Made by a program: the position numbers and the translations under genes
Notes under the pieces: model-generated
What the model was told of the DNA's origin: nothing
The model's database searches: none
Seen by the model: only the letters and a program-made list of their open reading frames with translations
NCBI GenBank assembly: GCA_019638385.1
Contig: JAHBTW010000014.1
Span: 1 to 64,000 of the forward strand
Source of the DNA: Saprospiraceae bacterium
GTDB taxonomy: Bacteria; Bacteroidota; Bacteroidia; Chitinophagales; Saprospiraceae
Length of the DNA: 64,000 nt
Direction: 5' to 3'
Shown here: one piece after another, positions 7,765 through 15,492 of the stretch
Layout: every line of letters begins with the position of its first letter
How positions within the stretch are numbered: the stretch's first letter is position 1

Positions 7765-8475
7765 TCACAGCACCCTCCCTTCCTTAACTTGAATTTCAGA
7801 GCCTTCCGCCAGGAATACAGATACCGGAGTTTCCGTACGTAGGAACCCGAAAGATGGTCCGTAAACATCGCCAAAATCAACATCAATGGTATGTTCGATG
7901 GTCTGATATACTTCCCATCGGGGGTGCTCAACGCCATATTCAGCCGTCCGCTTGTCGCCTATCTTCGTGTATCCCCAATAATGTTCCGTAATGAATTCTT
8001 CCTCGCTTCCGTCATCAATTTTGTGTGGCTCCTTATTCGCAACTACGCTTATCGAATTCCATGTACGCTTCCTCCATTGGTACTCCACGATGAGCCTGTC
8101 ATCCGTCATCTGCCAGAAATGACGCATGGGCATCGTCTCGTACTTTTCTTTGTATAGGGTGTTGGCAACAAAGGTCAAGCTGGGTTTCGGAACAATTTCT
8201 TTGATAAAAACGACTCCGCGCTTCCATTCTCCGTTGTCGTTATACCTTACATAAAATCGCAGGTTGACTTCCTCAAAATTAGTATGAAATGGAATCCTGA
8301 GTCCCCTCACTTTCGTGTCGAGAAACATAAATCCGACGAGGCTGACGTAACAGATGCCGTTCCACAAGTCTAGCTCCGTGTGCTGCGGTAAATAGGGCCC
8401 CAGTAGTTGTTTGTCAACGGCATAGTTGGCCATTGCTAATTTTCTCCACTCAGCTTGCAGGAATGTTTTTTTCAT
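7765..8475 (-). CDS. DUF2071 family protein (YqjF-like)
   Basis: A 236-aa protein recognisable from FLQAEWRKLAMANYAVD near the N-terminus, LLGPYLPQHTELDLWNG, CYVSLVGFMFLDTKV and the long conserved FEEVNLRFYVRYND and RGVVFIKEIVPKP strands. These are the hallmarks of DUF2071, related to acetoacetate decarboxylase-like folds; the biochemical role is unknown. No signal peptide, so cytoplasmic. The ATG at 8475 lies 26 bp inside the 3' end of the interrupted doxX gene, indicating translational coupling in a former doxX-DUF2071 operon. The IS66 insertion upstream in doxX is likely to reduce or alter its transcription. Confidence 0.85.
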   Translation of the reverse strand: MKKTFLQAEWRKLAMANYAVDKQLLGPYLPQHTELDLWNGICYVSLVGFMFLDTKVRGLRIPFHTNFEEVNLRFYVRYNDNGEWKRGVVFIKEIVPKPSLTFVANTLYKEKYETMPMRHFWQMTDDRLIVEYQWRKRTWNSISVVANKEPHKIDDGSEEEFITEHYWGYTKIGDKRTAEYGVEHPRWEVYQTIEHTIDVDFGDVYGPSFGFLRTETPVSVFLAEGSEIQVKEGRVL

Positions 8476-8728
8476 AATATTTTTTGTAAAGCCAGTTATC
8501 CACTGAATATTTTCCGGCGCCGGTTATAGCGATAGAAAAATAAATAACGGCATAAAACAACGGCAGCTCTTGTTTTCCAAAACCGTCACTACTATGAACA
8601 ATGAGTGCAGCGACCAACATGGTAATCAGCAATGGGATGGCTGCAAACCGTGTTGCAATGCCAAATATCAGGAATATAGAACAAAATACTTCTGCAAAAA
8701 CGGCGAGCGCAAGCGATGCGGTTACACC
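8450..8728 (-). pseudogene. doxX-like gene, 3' fragment (interrupted by IS66)
   Basis: On the minus strand this encodes the C-terminal part of a DoxX/SURF4-type membrane protein: GVTASLALAVFAEVFCSIF, then IFGIATRFAAIPLLITMLVAA and a last helix before YYEKNIPAS. The reading frame continues artificially into the IS end. Joining it to 11117-11289 through a single copy of the 8-bp duplication GTTACACC restores one open frame of about 148 aa (FADPLGVGVT joined to ASLALA). It is therefore an intact gene split by insertion. The function of DoxX-family proteins here is uncertain; oxidative stress or quinone-linked roles have been proposed for relatives. Confidence 0.9.
8721..8728. repeat. IS66 target-site duplication, left copy
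   Basis: GTTACACC directly abuts the left inverted repeat and is repeated exactly at 11117-11124. An 8-bp duplication is what IS66-family elements make. Confidence 0.95.
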
Positions 8729-8749
8729 GTAAGCAACCGGTGAACCACA
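8729..8749 (+). repeat. IS66 left terminal inverted repeat
   Basis: Twenty-one bases identical to the reverse complement of 11096-11116; begins GTAAGC as in many IS66 elements. Confidence 0.93.
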
Positions 8750-8803
8750 TCTATTCCAGTGCGGAGCTACATCCGATCTTTGCGAGGTCAAAAATCGGAA
8801 AAA

Positions 8804-9118
8804 ATGGAAAAGGAACCGCGTAAAAGACGAGATGCGTCGTCGATGTATGATTTGGTATCGTTGTGGGAAGAGAGTGATCTGTCCCAACAGGCATTTTGCG
8901 AGGCACACGAGATACCTGTTGCGGTATTCGCCTATTGGCGTCGTCGGCAGAAGAGGGCACAGGAAGGAGAGAAGCGGGCGACTGGTTTTTCGGAGGTATG
9001 CTTGCCGGGGCCGGAGTCGTCCGGGGGCATTTTTGCGCGAATACGTTTTGCCAACGGTGTGGAGTTGGAGCTTGAGCAGCGGGTGGACAGCGCGTGGCTC
9101 AAAGCTCTGTTGCAGTGA
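8804..9118 (+). CDS. tnpA: IS66 accessory protein TnpA
   Basis: A 104-aa product from the ATG at 8804. It has the IS66 Orf1/TnpA layout: a helical N-terminal segment (MYDLVSLWEESDLSQQAFCE) followed by IPVAVFAYWRRR, a helix-turn-helix-like pattern found in this family, then a C-terminal strand pair (FARIRFANGVELELEQ). It is the first gene of the element and its stop overlaps the tnpB start region. Required with TnpB for efficient transposition in IS66 elements; exact function unknown. An in-frame upstream start at 8759 exists but adds an unusual extension reaching close to the inverted repeat. Confidence 0.85.
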   Translation: MEKEPRKRRDASSMYDLVSLWEESDLSQQAFCEAHEIPVAVFAYWRRRQKRAQEGEKRATGFSEVCLPGPESSGGIFARIRFANGVELELEQRVDSAWLKALLQ

Positions 9119-9489
9119 TCACCTTCGGTACGGGTCATCGGTACTATCTGTATCGTGGCTTTGTGGATATGCGCAAGAGCTTTGACAGCTTAGCGGGACT
9201 GGTGACCAATGAGCTTGGTCGTCAGGCGACGAGCGGGGAGGTGTATATATTCATCAACCGTCGTCGGGATCAGGTCAAGCTGTTGGTGTGGGATCGTTCG
9301 GGCTTTGTGATATACTACAAGCGTTTGGAGAAGGGTACTTTCGAGATGCCAAGGGTAGAAGCGGGGGAAAAAGAGAAGGCCAAGTCGCTGGCATGGGCGG
9401 AGTTGCTGTTGATTTTGGAGGGCATTTCGCTGTCCTCGGCGCGTTGGCGCAAGCGCTATATGAGGATGGAAAATATGGAAAAAAAGTAG
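9094..9489 (+). CDS. tnpB: IS66 accessory protein TnpB
   Basis: A 131-aa product matching the IS66 Orf2/TnpB family: YLYRGFVDMRKSFDSLAGLV, the conserved core GEVYIFINRRRDQVKLLVWDRSGFVIYYKRLEKG, and FEMP. The start is GTG at 9094, giving a 25-bp overlap with tnpA; a second GTG at 9115 overlapping the tnpA stop (GTGA) is also possible and would suit translational coupling. Length is slightly above the usual 115-120 aa because of a basic C-terminal tail (RWRKRYMRMENMEKK). Confidence 0.9.
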   Translation: MAQSSVAVITFGTGHRYYLYRGFVDMRKSFDSLAGLVTNELGRQATSGEVYIFINRRRDQVKLLVWDRSGFVIYYKRLEKGTFEMPRVEAGEKEKAKSLAWAELLLILEGISLSSARWRKRYMRMENMEKK

Positions 9490-9534
9490 GGGTAAAAATA
9501 GGAAGACAGATAATGTTTTTTGTATTTTTACACC

Positions 9535-11070
9535 ATGCAAGAGACTCAACAACAATACGTTAGTATAGAGGAATATCAGCGGTTGCAGCAGGATTACCTG
9601 TTGCTTAAGCACCAGTTTGAACAGCTCAAACGTATGATATTCGGCACAAAAAGCGAGCGTTTTGTACCCGATTCGCTGCCCGGCCAGTTGAGCCTGGATT
9701 TGAATATAGAGCAGGCGGCGCCGGCGCCAGTTCAAACCGAAAAGATAAGCTACGATCGGAAAAAACACAGGCCGATCCAAATTACTCCACATGGGCGCCT
9801 GCCCATAGATGCCTCTCTGCCCCGGCGGCGCTTCGAGATTGAACCGCAGGAAGATACCAGCGGCATGAAGCGCATAGGAGAAGAAATCACCGAAGAGTTG
9901 GATTACCGTCCGGGTAGTTTTTGGGTCAATCAGTATGTGCGCCCCAAATACGCTGTGCCACAACAGGATTTGGATCCGAGCACAGAGGAACAGCCCGGCG
10001 TGGTGATTGCGCCCCTGCCGTCGCGCCCCATTGAAAAGGGTATCCCCAGTGCAGGGCTGTTGGCATACATCCTGTTGTCCAAAACGGCGGATCACCTGCC
10101 GCTGTATCGCATAGGCAAGATGTTCGAGCGCCAGGGTGTCAGCATTCCCGCAGCTACCATGATCGATTGGTTCAAAGCCACCTGTAATCTGGTCAAGCCC
10201 TTGTACGAAGCACAAAAGCGCCTGGTGCTCGGCGCCGATTATCTGCAAATGGATGAATCGCCGATTAAAGTGCTGGAAAGCGAAACCAAGGGCAAAACCC
10301 ACCGGGGCTACATGTGGGTGTGCCGGGCGCCAGTTCAAAATCTTGTCTTTTTTAGTTACAACTCCGGACGCACTGCCGAAGCACCCACGGAATTGCTCAA
10401 AAACTTCCACGGAACGCTGCAAACCGACGGGTATAGCGTCTATGAAATGTTTGAGCGCCGTGCGGAAATCACCCTGGCGGCCTGTCTGGCTCACGCTCGA
10501 CGCAAGTTCACGGAGGCGCAGTCTAACGACAAAGCCCGCGCCGATGCGGTATTGACAAAAATACAAGCGCTGTATGAAGTAGAGCGCAGCGCTAAAGAAA
10601 AGCGACTCAATGCCCCCGAACGATTAGCCCTGCGGCAGGAGTTGTCGCGCCCCATCTTCGATGAATTGGGCGAATACCTCAAAAAAGAACTGCTGGAGGT
10701 CTTGCCCAAAACTCCCATCGGGCAAGCCATCGCTTACTCGCTCAATCGTTGGAAAAAACTTGAACAGTTCCTTTTTGACGGGAGAGTAGAAATAGATACC
10801 AACCTGCTGGAAAATAAAATCCGTCCACTGGCGCTGGGACGTAAAAATTACCTCTTTGCCGGTAACGATGAAGCCGCTCAGCGTTTAGCTATCGCCTATT
10901 CCCTGATGGCCAGTTGCAAAATCAACGACATCAACCCACACACCTGGCTCAGAGATGTCCTCTTCCGACTGCCGGATATGCCCGTCAATCAAGTCGAGCA
11001 ACTCCTCCCTCACAACTGGAAGCCCTTGGAGGTATATCCCGAATGGTTCGCCATCGAGGACGATGGATAG
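9535..11070 (+). CDS. tnpC: IS66 family transposase TnpC
   Basis: A 511-aa transposase starting at the ATG at 9535; the TTG at 9520 is less likely. Order: N-terminal coiled coil (residues about 5-40, YQRLQQDYLLLKHQFEQLKR), an FGTKSER motif, a linker without the Cys-rich zinc-finger seen in some relatives, the DDE domain and the IS66 C-terminal region ending LPHNWKP. Catalytic residues visible are Asp in QMDESPIKV, Asp in LQTDGYSVY and Glu in LLENKIRPLALGRKN. It cuts and joins the element ends. The reading frame is intact, so the element could be active. Confidence 0.95.
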   Translation: MQETQQQYVSIEEYQRLQQDYLLLKHQFEQLKRMIFGTKSERFVPDSLPGQLSLDLNIEQAAPAPVQTEKISYDRKKHRPIQITPHGRLPIDASLPRRRFEIEPQEDTSGMKRIGEEITEELDYRPGSFWVNQYVRPKYAVPQQDLDPSTEEQPGVVIAPLPSRPIEKGIPSAGLLAYILLSKTADHLPLYRIGKMFERQGVSIPAATMIDWFKATCNLVKPLYEAQKRLVLGADYLQMDESPIKVLESETKGKTHRGYMWVCRAPVQNLVFFSYNSGRTAEAPTELLKNFHGTLQTDGYSVYEMFERRAEITLAACLAHARRKFTEAQSNDKARADAVLTKIQALYEVERSAKEKRLNAPERLALRQELSRPIFDELGEYLKKELLEVLPKTPIGQAIAYSLNRWKKLEQFLFDGRVEIDTNLLENKIRPLALGRKNYLFAGNDEAAQRLAIAYSLMASCKINDINPHTWLRDVLFRLPDMPVNQVEQLLPHNWKPLEVYPEWFAIEDDG

Positions 11071-11095
11071 ACACGACCTTCGCTGCAGGGCAGGG

Positions 11096-11116
11096 TGTGG
11101 TTCACCGGTTGCTTAC
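11096..11116 (-). repeat. IS66 right terminal inverted repeat
   Basis: Inverted copy of the left end, 21 of 21 bases identical. The 8-bp duplication GTTACACC follows at 11117-11124. Confidence 0.93.
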
Positions 11117-11289
11117 GTTACACCGACGCCCAGCGGGTCTGCAAAGCGAATAGGTTCTTCCCCGAATAATTTCAAAAATTTATCATCGCCATGGGTTATC
11201 ATAAAAACGCCTACTGCCATTCGTATGAGCAACAGTACAATATTGATATTCTTCGGATAGTTTCCGGGATTTAATAAATTCTTGATCAT
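11117..11289 (-). pseudogene. doxX-like gene, 5' fragment (interrupted by IS66)
   Basis: Minus-strand start ATG at 11287-11289 followed by MIKNLLNPGNYPKNINIVLL, a first transmembrane helix (IVLLLIRMAVGVFMITHG) and DDKFLKLFGEEPIRFADPLG, the typical N-terminal half of a DoxX protein with its HGxxK-type motif. The frame hits a stop within the IS end. The 3' half is at 8450-8728. Too short for gene callers, but the frame and split are unambiguous. Confidence 0.88.
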
Positions 11290-11365
11290 TAGTACTAGTT
11301 TAAATTCATTTTCACATTGCTTTACAGCGATATTTTATACATGCTGAAAAATAAGGTTGGCGCCC

Positions 11366-11398
11366 TTTGTCTCTTGCCCCTTGCCAATTTGCCTTTTA
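11366..11398. repeat. TTTTGCC-type heptamer tract after ppc
   Basis: A short imperfect run of TTTTGCC/CCTTGCC units just beyond the ppc stop. The same unit recurs in longer arrays at 15440-15484, 45661-45738 and 48052-48128. The rest of the 11290-11401 gap holds nothing I can name. Confidence 0.45.
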
Positions 11399-11401
11399 CC
11401 C

Positions 11402-13969
11402 CTACGCCACATTCCGCCCCGCATTGATGATGCCGAACATGGCGCGCAGCACTAAGTGGCGCATGATTTCCATTTCCTCTTCCGGCACGTTTCCGCCGTT
11501 GATGCGCTGTAGCGCGAATTGCTGAATGACGATGAGCGGCAACACGATGATTTCGCGCAGCCGGATGCTTTCGCGCGATACCGGGTTTGCGGCCAATAGC
11601 TCCTGTTCTCCGGACACCTCCATCAACAATTTTTTGGTGCGCTCATACTCTTCCAGCAACATGCCCCAAAACGGGCCGAACTGCGGGTGCTGTGCCAGGT
11701 GGCGGGTGAGTTGGAAATTGGCCTTGCTCAGCGATTGCATGGAGTTTTCGGCGAGCGCCCGCAGAAACCGGGAACGGCGGTACAGTTGGCGAATCTCATC
11801 CGGTTTGCCGGCCGTTATGAAGATTTCTACGGCCTTTCCAAACCCGAAATAGCCGGGCACGTTTTGTTTCATTTGCGCCCAGGCGCCCACAAAAGGAATG
11901 GCGCGCAAGTCTTTGAAAACCAACGCACTGTTGTCGCCGTTTCGCTTGGTAGGGCGGCTCGCGATGTTGGTGTCGCCGTACCATTTCAGCGGCGTCACCT
12001 GTTCCAGATACGGCACAAAATCGGGGTGATTTTTCAGTTCGAGGTACGCATGATAGGCGGCTTCGGCCAGTTCGTCCATGAGCAGTTTGTCGGCTTCCGG
12101 CATATCGCCCGCGTTGGGGTGTATGGCTTTTTCTAATCCGGCGGTAAAGAGTTGCTCTATGTTGTAAGTGGCCGCTTCCACGGTGCCGTAGGTGCTGCTC
12201 ACGGTTTGGCCCTGTATGGTCACCTGAATTTCGCGGTTTTCGATTTCGCTGCCGTGCGCGGCGTAGTAGCCGGCATTGTGTCCGCCGCCGCGACCGGGCG
12301 GGCCGCCCCTGCCGTCGAAGAAAATGATCGAAACGCCGTACTCCCGGCTGATGCGGGTGAGGGCCTCTTTGGCACGGTAAATGCTCCAGTTGGCGCGCAG
12401 GTAGCCGCCGTCTTTGGTGCCGTCGGAAAAGCCGAGCATGACGGTTTGTACCTGGCCTCTATGTTTCAGATGAGCGGCATATTGCGGCTGCCGATAGAGG
12501 GTTTTCATCGTGAGGTGCGCACCGGCGAGGTCTTCCACAGTTTCAAACAGAGGCACGATGTCAAGCGGTATGAGGCCGTCGTTGGGCATACAAAGCTGCG
12601 CCAGGGCCAATACCTGCGTCACTTGCAGGGCGCTGCTGCAATTGCTGATGATGTAGCGGTGGCAACCGGCCTCGCCGTTTTCCTTTTGGATGATGGAAAT
12701 GGCGCGAAACGTGCGAATGGTTTCCAGCAACGCCTCGTCCCGGTAATCGGCCTCGTTGATGGGGTCTTTCCAGGTGAGCAGAAAGGTCATTTTCTGCGCT
12801 TCGTCCATTTTTTCATAATCGGCGTAGCGAAACAGGGCAGGAAATTTTTCTTCCAAATGTTGCAACACCGGCTGCAGTACGGTCTCGTGCCGGCTGCTTT
12901 CCTGCCTCACATCCATAGCGGCAAAGTAAAACCCAAAGAGGCGCACTTTGAGCAGGAACCGGTCGAGCGCATCCACGAAGATACTTTGGTGCTCGTTGCA
13001 CAGCGATTTGCGGGCCGTTCGCAGGTCTTCAATCAACTCGGCACAGGAGGCGTACTGCGGTTGATCGGGGTAATAAAGCGTATTGTTGATGCGGGTTTCG
13101 ATGGCGGCTATTTGTTCCTCCACGCCCCGGAAGGTGAGGCGGCGGCGCAGCAGGCGAATGTCGCGGTGATAGCAACTGAGTATGCTTTTGCGCAGGCGGC
13201 GGGCTACTTCCAGCGTCGTATCGGCCGTGACATAGGGGTTTCCGTCGCGGTCGCCGCCGGGCCAGAACCCCAGGGCCAGCATACGCGGATTGGGAAAACG
13301 ATGCACCGGCTGCTTCATCCCTTTGAGCAAGCGAAAAATGCTGTTGGGCAAGGCTTCGTAAAACACATTGGCGAGGTACCAGTTGAGGCTCAGGGCTTCA
13401 TCCAAGGGGGTGGGTTTGGCGCGGTTCACAAAAGCGGTTTTGCCCAATTGCATCAGCAACTCGTGTACCGGTTCTACTTCGCCGTTTTGGATGGTTTTGC
13501 CGAGATCATTGATGATGCCCAACACCTTACCCGGATAAAACTGCGTGGGGTGCGCGGTGAGCACGATGCGCACGGCGTAGGTTTGTAGTTTCTCCAGCAT
13601 CCGGCTGCGGCGGCCATCGTCGCTGAGGCGCCCCAGCAAGTGTTTCACCGTGCCCTTGCCTTCGAGGTCGTGGGTTTCGGCAAAAGAAGCGTCTTCGATG
13701 GAGTCGAACAACACAACCTCGCGCTCGGCATACTGAATGAATCGAAACAACAACTGATAGCGGTCTGCTGCGGAGCGGCCCGGACGGTGCTCGTTGAGAA
13801 AATCTTCAATCAATTGCAGCGGTTCTTTGCCTTCCGCTACGCCCGTATTGCATACCTGAGCAAAAAGCGCGAGGAGCGCGCCTGTTTCTTCTATACCTTC
13901 AAACGGCAGTTGCAAAAACAGGCTGTTGTACATTTGGAATTTGAGCGCTACGGCCGAGGGTGTGGTCAT
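11402..13969 (-). CDS. ppc: Phosphoenolpyruvate carboxylase
   Basis: An 855-aa protein that forms oxaloacetate from PEP and bicarbonate, an anaplerotic cytoplasmic enzyme. Signature motifs: VLTAHPTQFYPGKV with the catalytic His, LGFWPGGDRDGNPYVTADTT (substrate/metal region), FFDGRGGPPGRGGGHNAGYY (the FHGRGGxxxRGGGP loop in its Bacteroidetes form, with Asp replacing His), and QNVPGYFGFGKAVE. The C-terminus ends INAGRNVA where many PEPCs have QNTG, again in the style of this phylum. Length is normal for bacterial PEPC. The start ATG at 13969 is preceded by a TATTTTTG box ending about 14 bp upstream, giving a very short leader. It is monocistronic and divergent from 14128. Confidence 0.93.
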   Translation of the reverse strand: MTTPSAVALKFQMYNSLFLQLPFEGIEETGALLALFAQVCNTGVAEGKEPLQLIEDFLNEHRPGRSAADRYQLLFRFIQYAEREVVLFDSIEDASFAETHDLEGKGTVKHLLGRLSDDGRRSRMLEKLQTYAVRIVLTAHPTQFYPGKVLGIINDLGKTIQNGEVEPVHELLMQLGKTAFVNRAKPTPLDEALSLNWYLANVFYEALPNSIFRLLKGMKQPVHRFPNPRMLALGFWPGGDRDGNPYVTADTTLEVARRLRKSILSCYHRDIRLLRRRLTFRGVEEQIAAIETRINNTLYYPDQPQYASCAELIEDLRTARKSLCNEHQSIFVDALDRFLLKVRLFGFYFAAMDVRQESSRHETVLQPVLQHLEEKFPALFRYADYEKMDEAQKMTFLLTWKDPINEADYRDEALLETIRTFRAISIIQKENGEAGCHRYIISNCSSALQVTQVLALAQLCMPNDGLIPLDIVPLFETVEDLAGAHLTMKTLYRQPQYAAHLKHRGQVQTVMLGFSDGTKDGGYLRANWSIYRAKEALTRISREYGVSIIFFDGRGGPPGRGGGHNAGYYAAHGSEIENREIQVTIQGQTVSSTYGTVEAATYNIEQLFTAGLEKAIHPNAGDMPEADKLLMDELAEAAYHAYLELKNHPDFVPYLEQVTPLKWYGDTNIASRPTKRNGDNSALVFKDLRAIPFVGAWAQMKQNVPGYFGFGKAVEIFITAGKPDEIRQLYRRSRFLRALAENSMQSLSKANFQLTRHLAQHPQFGPFWGMLLEEYERTKKLLMEVSGEQELLAANPVSRESIRLREIIVLPLIVIQQFALQRINGGNVPEEEMEIMRHLVLRAMFGIINAGRNVA

Positions 13970-13983
13970 GACAGGTTTTGTGG

Positions 13984-13991
13984 CAAAAATA
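13984..13991 (-). promoter_or_regulatory. TATTTTTG -7 box of ppc
   Basis: On the minus strand this matches TAnnTTTG, 14 bp before the ppc ATG. The predicted leader is about ten bases. Confidence 0.5.
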
Positions 13992-14066
13992 GAAAAAAAT
14001 AACGGAGCGCGCTATTGTCAGTGCAGGGCCAGGGCAGTGTAAAATCACACTTTTATCAAAAGTCTA

Positions 14067-14074
14067 TAACTTTG
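14067..14074 (+). promoter_or_regulatory. TAACTTTG -7 box for the 14128 gene
   Basis: Matches TAnnTTTG, 53 bp before the ATG at 14128 and divergent from the ppc promoter. Confidence 0.45.
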
Positions 14075-14127
14075 TATCATTGTTATGCTCGCGAGTATCT
14101 TGCTTTTTCACCATCAACACCTTTGCC

Positions 14128-14739
14128 ATGTCTCGCATTTTCATTTTCTTATGGTATGTGTATTCCCGCTATCAGTTTTGGATGCTGGGAATCGGGTTTA
14201 TTGCGCTTCTGGCCGGCATCGGCCTGTCTATTTATGGGGGCGACAAAATATCAGCCGCGCACATTGTGCTATTTGCAATTGCAGGATGCCTGATGGCGGC
14301 GCCCATGCTGGCGGGTTGGCCATTTATGGAGCATTGGAACCGCCAATATGTTTTTGCACATGGATTGGAAACTGATGCCGTTGTGGTGAAAGTGCATCCC
14401 ACCAAGATCCGAATCGCAGGCCCAAGCGACGAACCCGGCTCGCCGGTAGATAAATATGAAATTGCGCTCTTGTTGCCCGATGGCAAGATGCGGCAGGCAT
14501 TTTTCTACGATGCGTTTTATCTCAACAGTTTTTATCCCAATGAGCGCGGCATGGCCTCCACCCCTGTGGGTACAAAACTGAAAATTCGATACCTGCCTGC
14601 CCATCCCGATAATTTTATCATTCTCAATGACCGGCACCAAGAGCATGACCGAATGATAGCCGATAAAGCGGCCGAAGAACAACGCAAACAGGAAGCCGAA
14701 AAAGCCCGCCTTATTGAAGAACTGAAAAAAAACCGTTGA
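14128..14739 (+). CDS. Hypothetical two-helix membrane protein
   Basis: A 203-aa product from the ATG at 14128 (MSRIFIFLWYVYSRYQF). Two hydrophobic segments at about residues 17-38 and 44-65 are followed by a soluble domain with beta-strand character (TDAVVVKVHPTKIRI, YEIALLLPDGKMRQAFFYD, TKLKIRYLPAHPDNFIIL) and a charged C-terminal coiled-coil tail (AAEEQRKQEAEKARLIEELKK). The KLKIRYLPAHPDNFII pattern recalls DUF3592-type membrane proteins, but the match is only by eye. The stop is immediately followed by the ATG of the acetyltransferase gene (zero spacing), so the two are probably cotranscribed and translationally coupled. Confidence 0.75.
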   Translation: MSRIFIFLWYVYSRYQFWMLGIGFIALLAGIGLSIYGGDKISAAHIVLFAIAGCLMAAPMLAGWPFMEHWNRQYVFAHGLETDAVVVKVHPTKIRIAGPSDEPGSPVDKYEIALLLPDGKMRQAFFYDAFYLNSFYPNERGMASTPVGTKLKIRYLPAHPDNFIILNDRHQEHDRMIADKAAEEQRKQEAEKARLIEELKKNR

Positions 14740-15288
14740 ATGCGCCTCGAATTTTCTCCTTTCCCCGAACTGCACACGCCGCGCCTGCACCTTCGCCGGC
14801 TCGAATTGACCGATGCGCCGGCCCTGTTTCGCATGCGCTCCGATGAACGGGTGATGCGATTCGTACCCCGCCCGCTGCAAACGGCGGTAGAGGAGTCCGT
14901 TGCGCTGATAGAACAGATTCTGAATGGCTTGCACAATGCCGACGGCATTACCTGGGCAATATGTCTCCGCGAGACCCCGGAACCGATCGGCACCATCGGG
15001 CTATGGAAAATAGACAAGCCCAATCATCGCGCCGAAATAGGCTACATGCTGCTCTATGATTGTTGGGGCAAAGGCTACGCTGCCGAGGCACTGGCGGCCG
15101 TGGAGGCTTATGGATTCAATGAAATGCAACTCCACAGCATCGAAGCCAAACTCGACCCCGCTCATGTCGCTTCCGCACGGGTACTCGAAAAACGCGGTTT
15201 TGTGAAGGAGGCGCACTTCCGGGAGAATTTCCTCCACGAGGGGCAGTTTTTGGACACGCTGGTGTATGGAAAGTTGCGAGACATGTAG
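14740..15288 (+). CDS. GNAT family N-acetyltransferase (RimJ/RimL-like)
   Basis: A 182-aa enzyme predicted to transfer acetyl from acetyl-CoA to an amine. LHTPRLHLRRLELTDAPALF is the classic Acetyltransf_3 opening; AEIGYMLLYDCWGKGYAAEA supplies the acetyl-CoA binding R/Q-x-x-G-x-G/A-type loop (WGKGYAAEA), and ASARVLEKRGFVKEAHFREN is the conserved C-terminal motif. The RimJ/RimL group includes ribosomal protein N-terminal acetylases and many unknown-substrate enzymes, so the substrate is not assigned. It starts directly after the stop of the membrane protein gene. A hairpin at 15334-15373 probably ends the transcript. Confidence 0.88.
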   Translation: MRLEFSPFPELHTPRLHLRRLELTDAPALFRMRSDERVMRFVPRPLQTAVEESVALIEQILNGLHNADGITWAICLRETPEPIGTIGLWKIDKPNHRAEIGYMLLYDCWGKGYAAEALAAVEAYGFNEMQLHSIEAKLDPAHVASARVLEKRGFVKEAHFRENFLHEGQFLDTLVYGKLRDM

Positions 15289-15333
15289 ATATCATCAATG
15301 GAAAGCTCCGGGCATCATCTTGTCGGTTAACCA

Positions 15334-15373
15334 ACTGCGTCTCTGTCGCGGCATGCCACAACAGAGACGCAGT
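15334..15373. terminator. Strong hairpin between convergent genes
   Basis: Perfect 13-bp arms ACTGCGTCTCTGT and ACAGAGACGCAGT flank a 14-nt loop, and AAACTTTCTTTT follows on the plus strand. It lies between the acetyltransferase and the convergent 1545-aa gene, so it may serve as a terminator for the plus-strand operon. Confidence 0.6.
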
Positions 15374-15439
15374 AAACTTTCTTTTCACCCTGATTTTGCT
15401 TCGGCGTTGCTCTTCGACCCTGCTCAGTGCATCGCTCAG

Positions 15440-15484
15440 TGCATCGCCTTTTGCTAATTTGCCCTTTTGCCCTTTGCCCTTTGC
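15440..15484. repeat. TTTTGCC/CTTTGCC heptamer array with GCTCAGTGCATC units
   Basis: Runs of TTTTGCC and CTTTGCC lie just beyond the stop of the 1545-aa gene, preceded by two GCTCAGTGCATC units (15419-15442). The inverse of that unit recurs at 31469-31485. This is a dispersed intergenic repeat. Confidence 0.55.
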
Positions 15485-15492
15485 CGATACCC

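Larger units (their letters stand above)
8729..11116 (+). mobile_element. Complete IS66-family insertion sequence (2388 bp)
   Basis: The element is bounded by 21-bp perfect terminal inverted repeats (8729-8749 and 11096-11116) starting GTAAGCAACCGGTGAACC, and by an 8-bp direct target duplication. It carries the canonical three genes in order, tnpA, tnpB and tnpC, all on the plus strand and without frameshifts. The insertion splits a doxX-like gene that runs on the opposite strand. Intact ends, clean duplication and open reading frames indicate a recent and probably still mobile copy. Confidence 0.97.

Noticed and set aside
7765..7937. Small minus-strand frame 7698-7937
   Set aside because: It is another frame inside the DUF2071 3' end with no features.
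9190..10566. A 458-aa minus-strand frame inside IS66
   Set aside because: Antisense to tnpB and tnpC, which carry all family motifs.
12152..13588. A 478-aa frame opposite ppc
   Set aside because: Shadow of a conserved enzyme gene on the minus strand.
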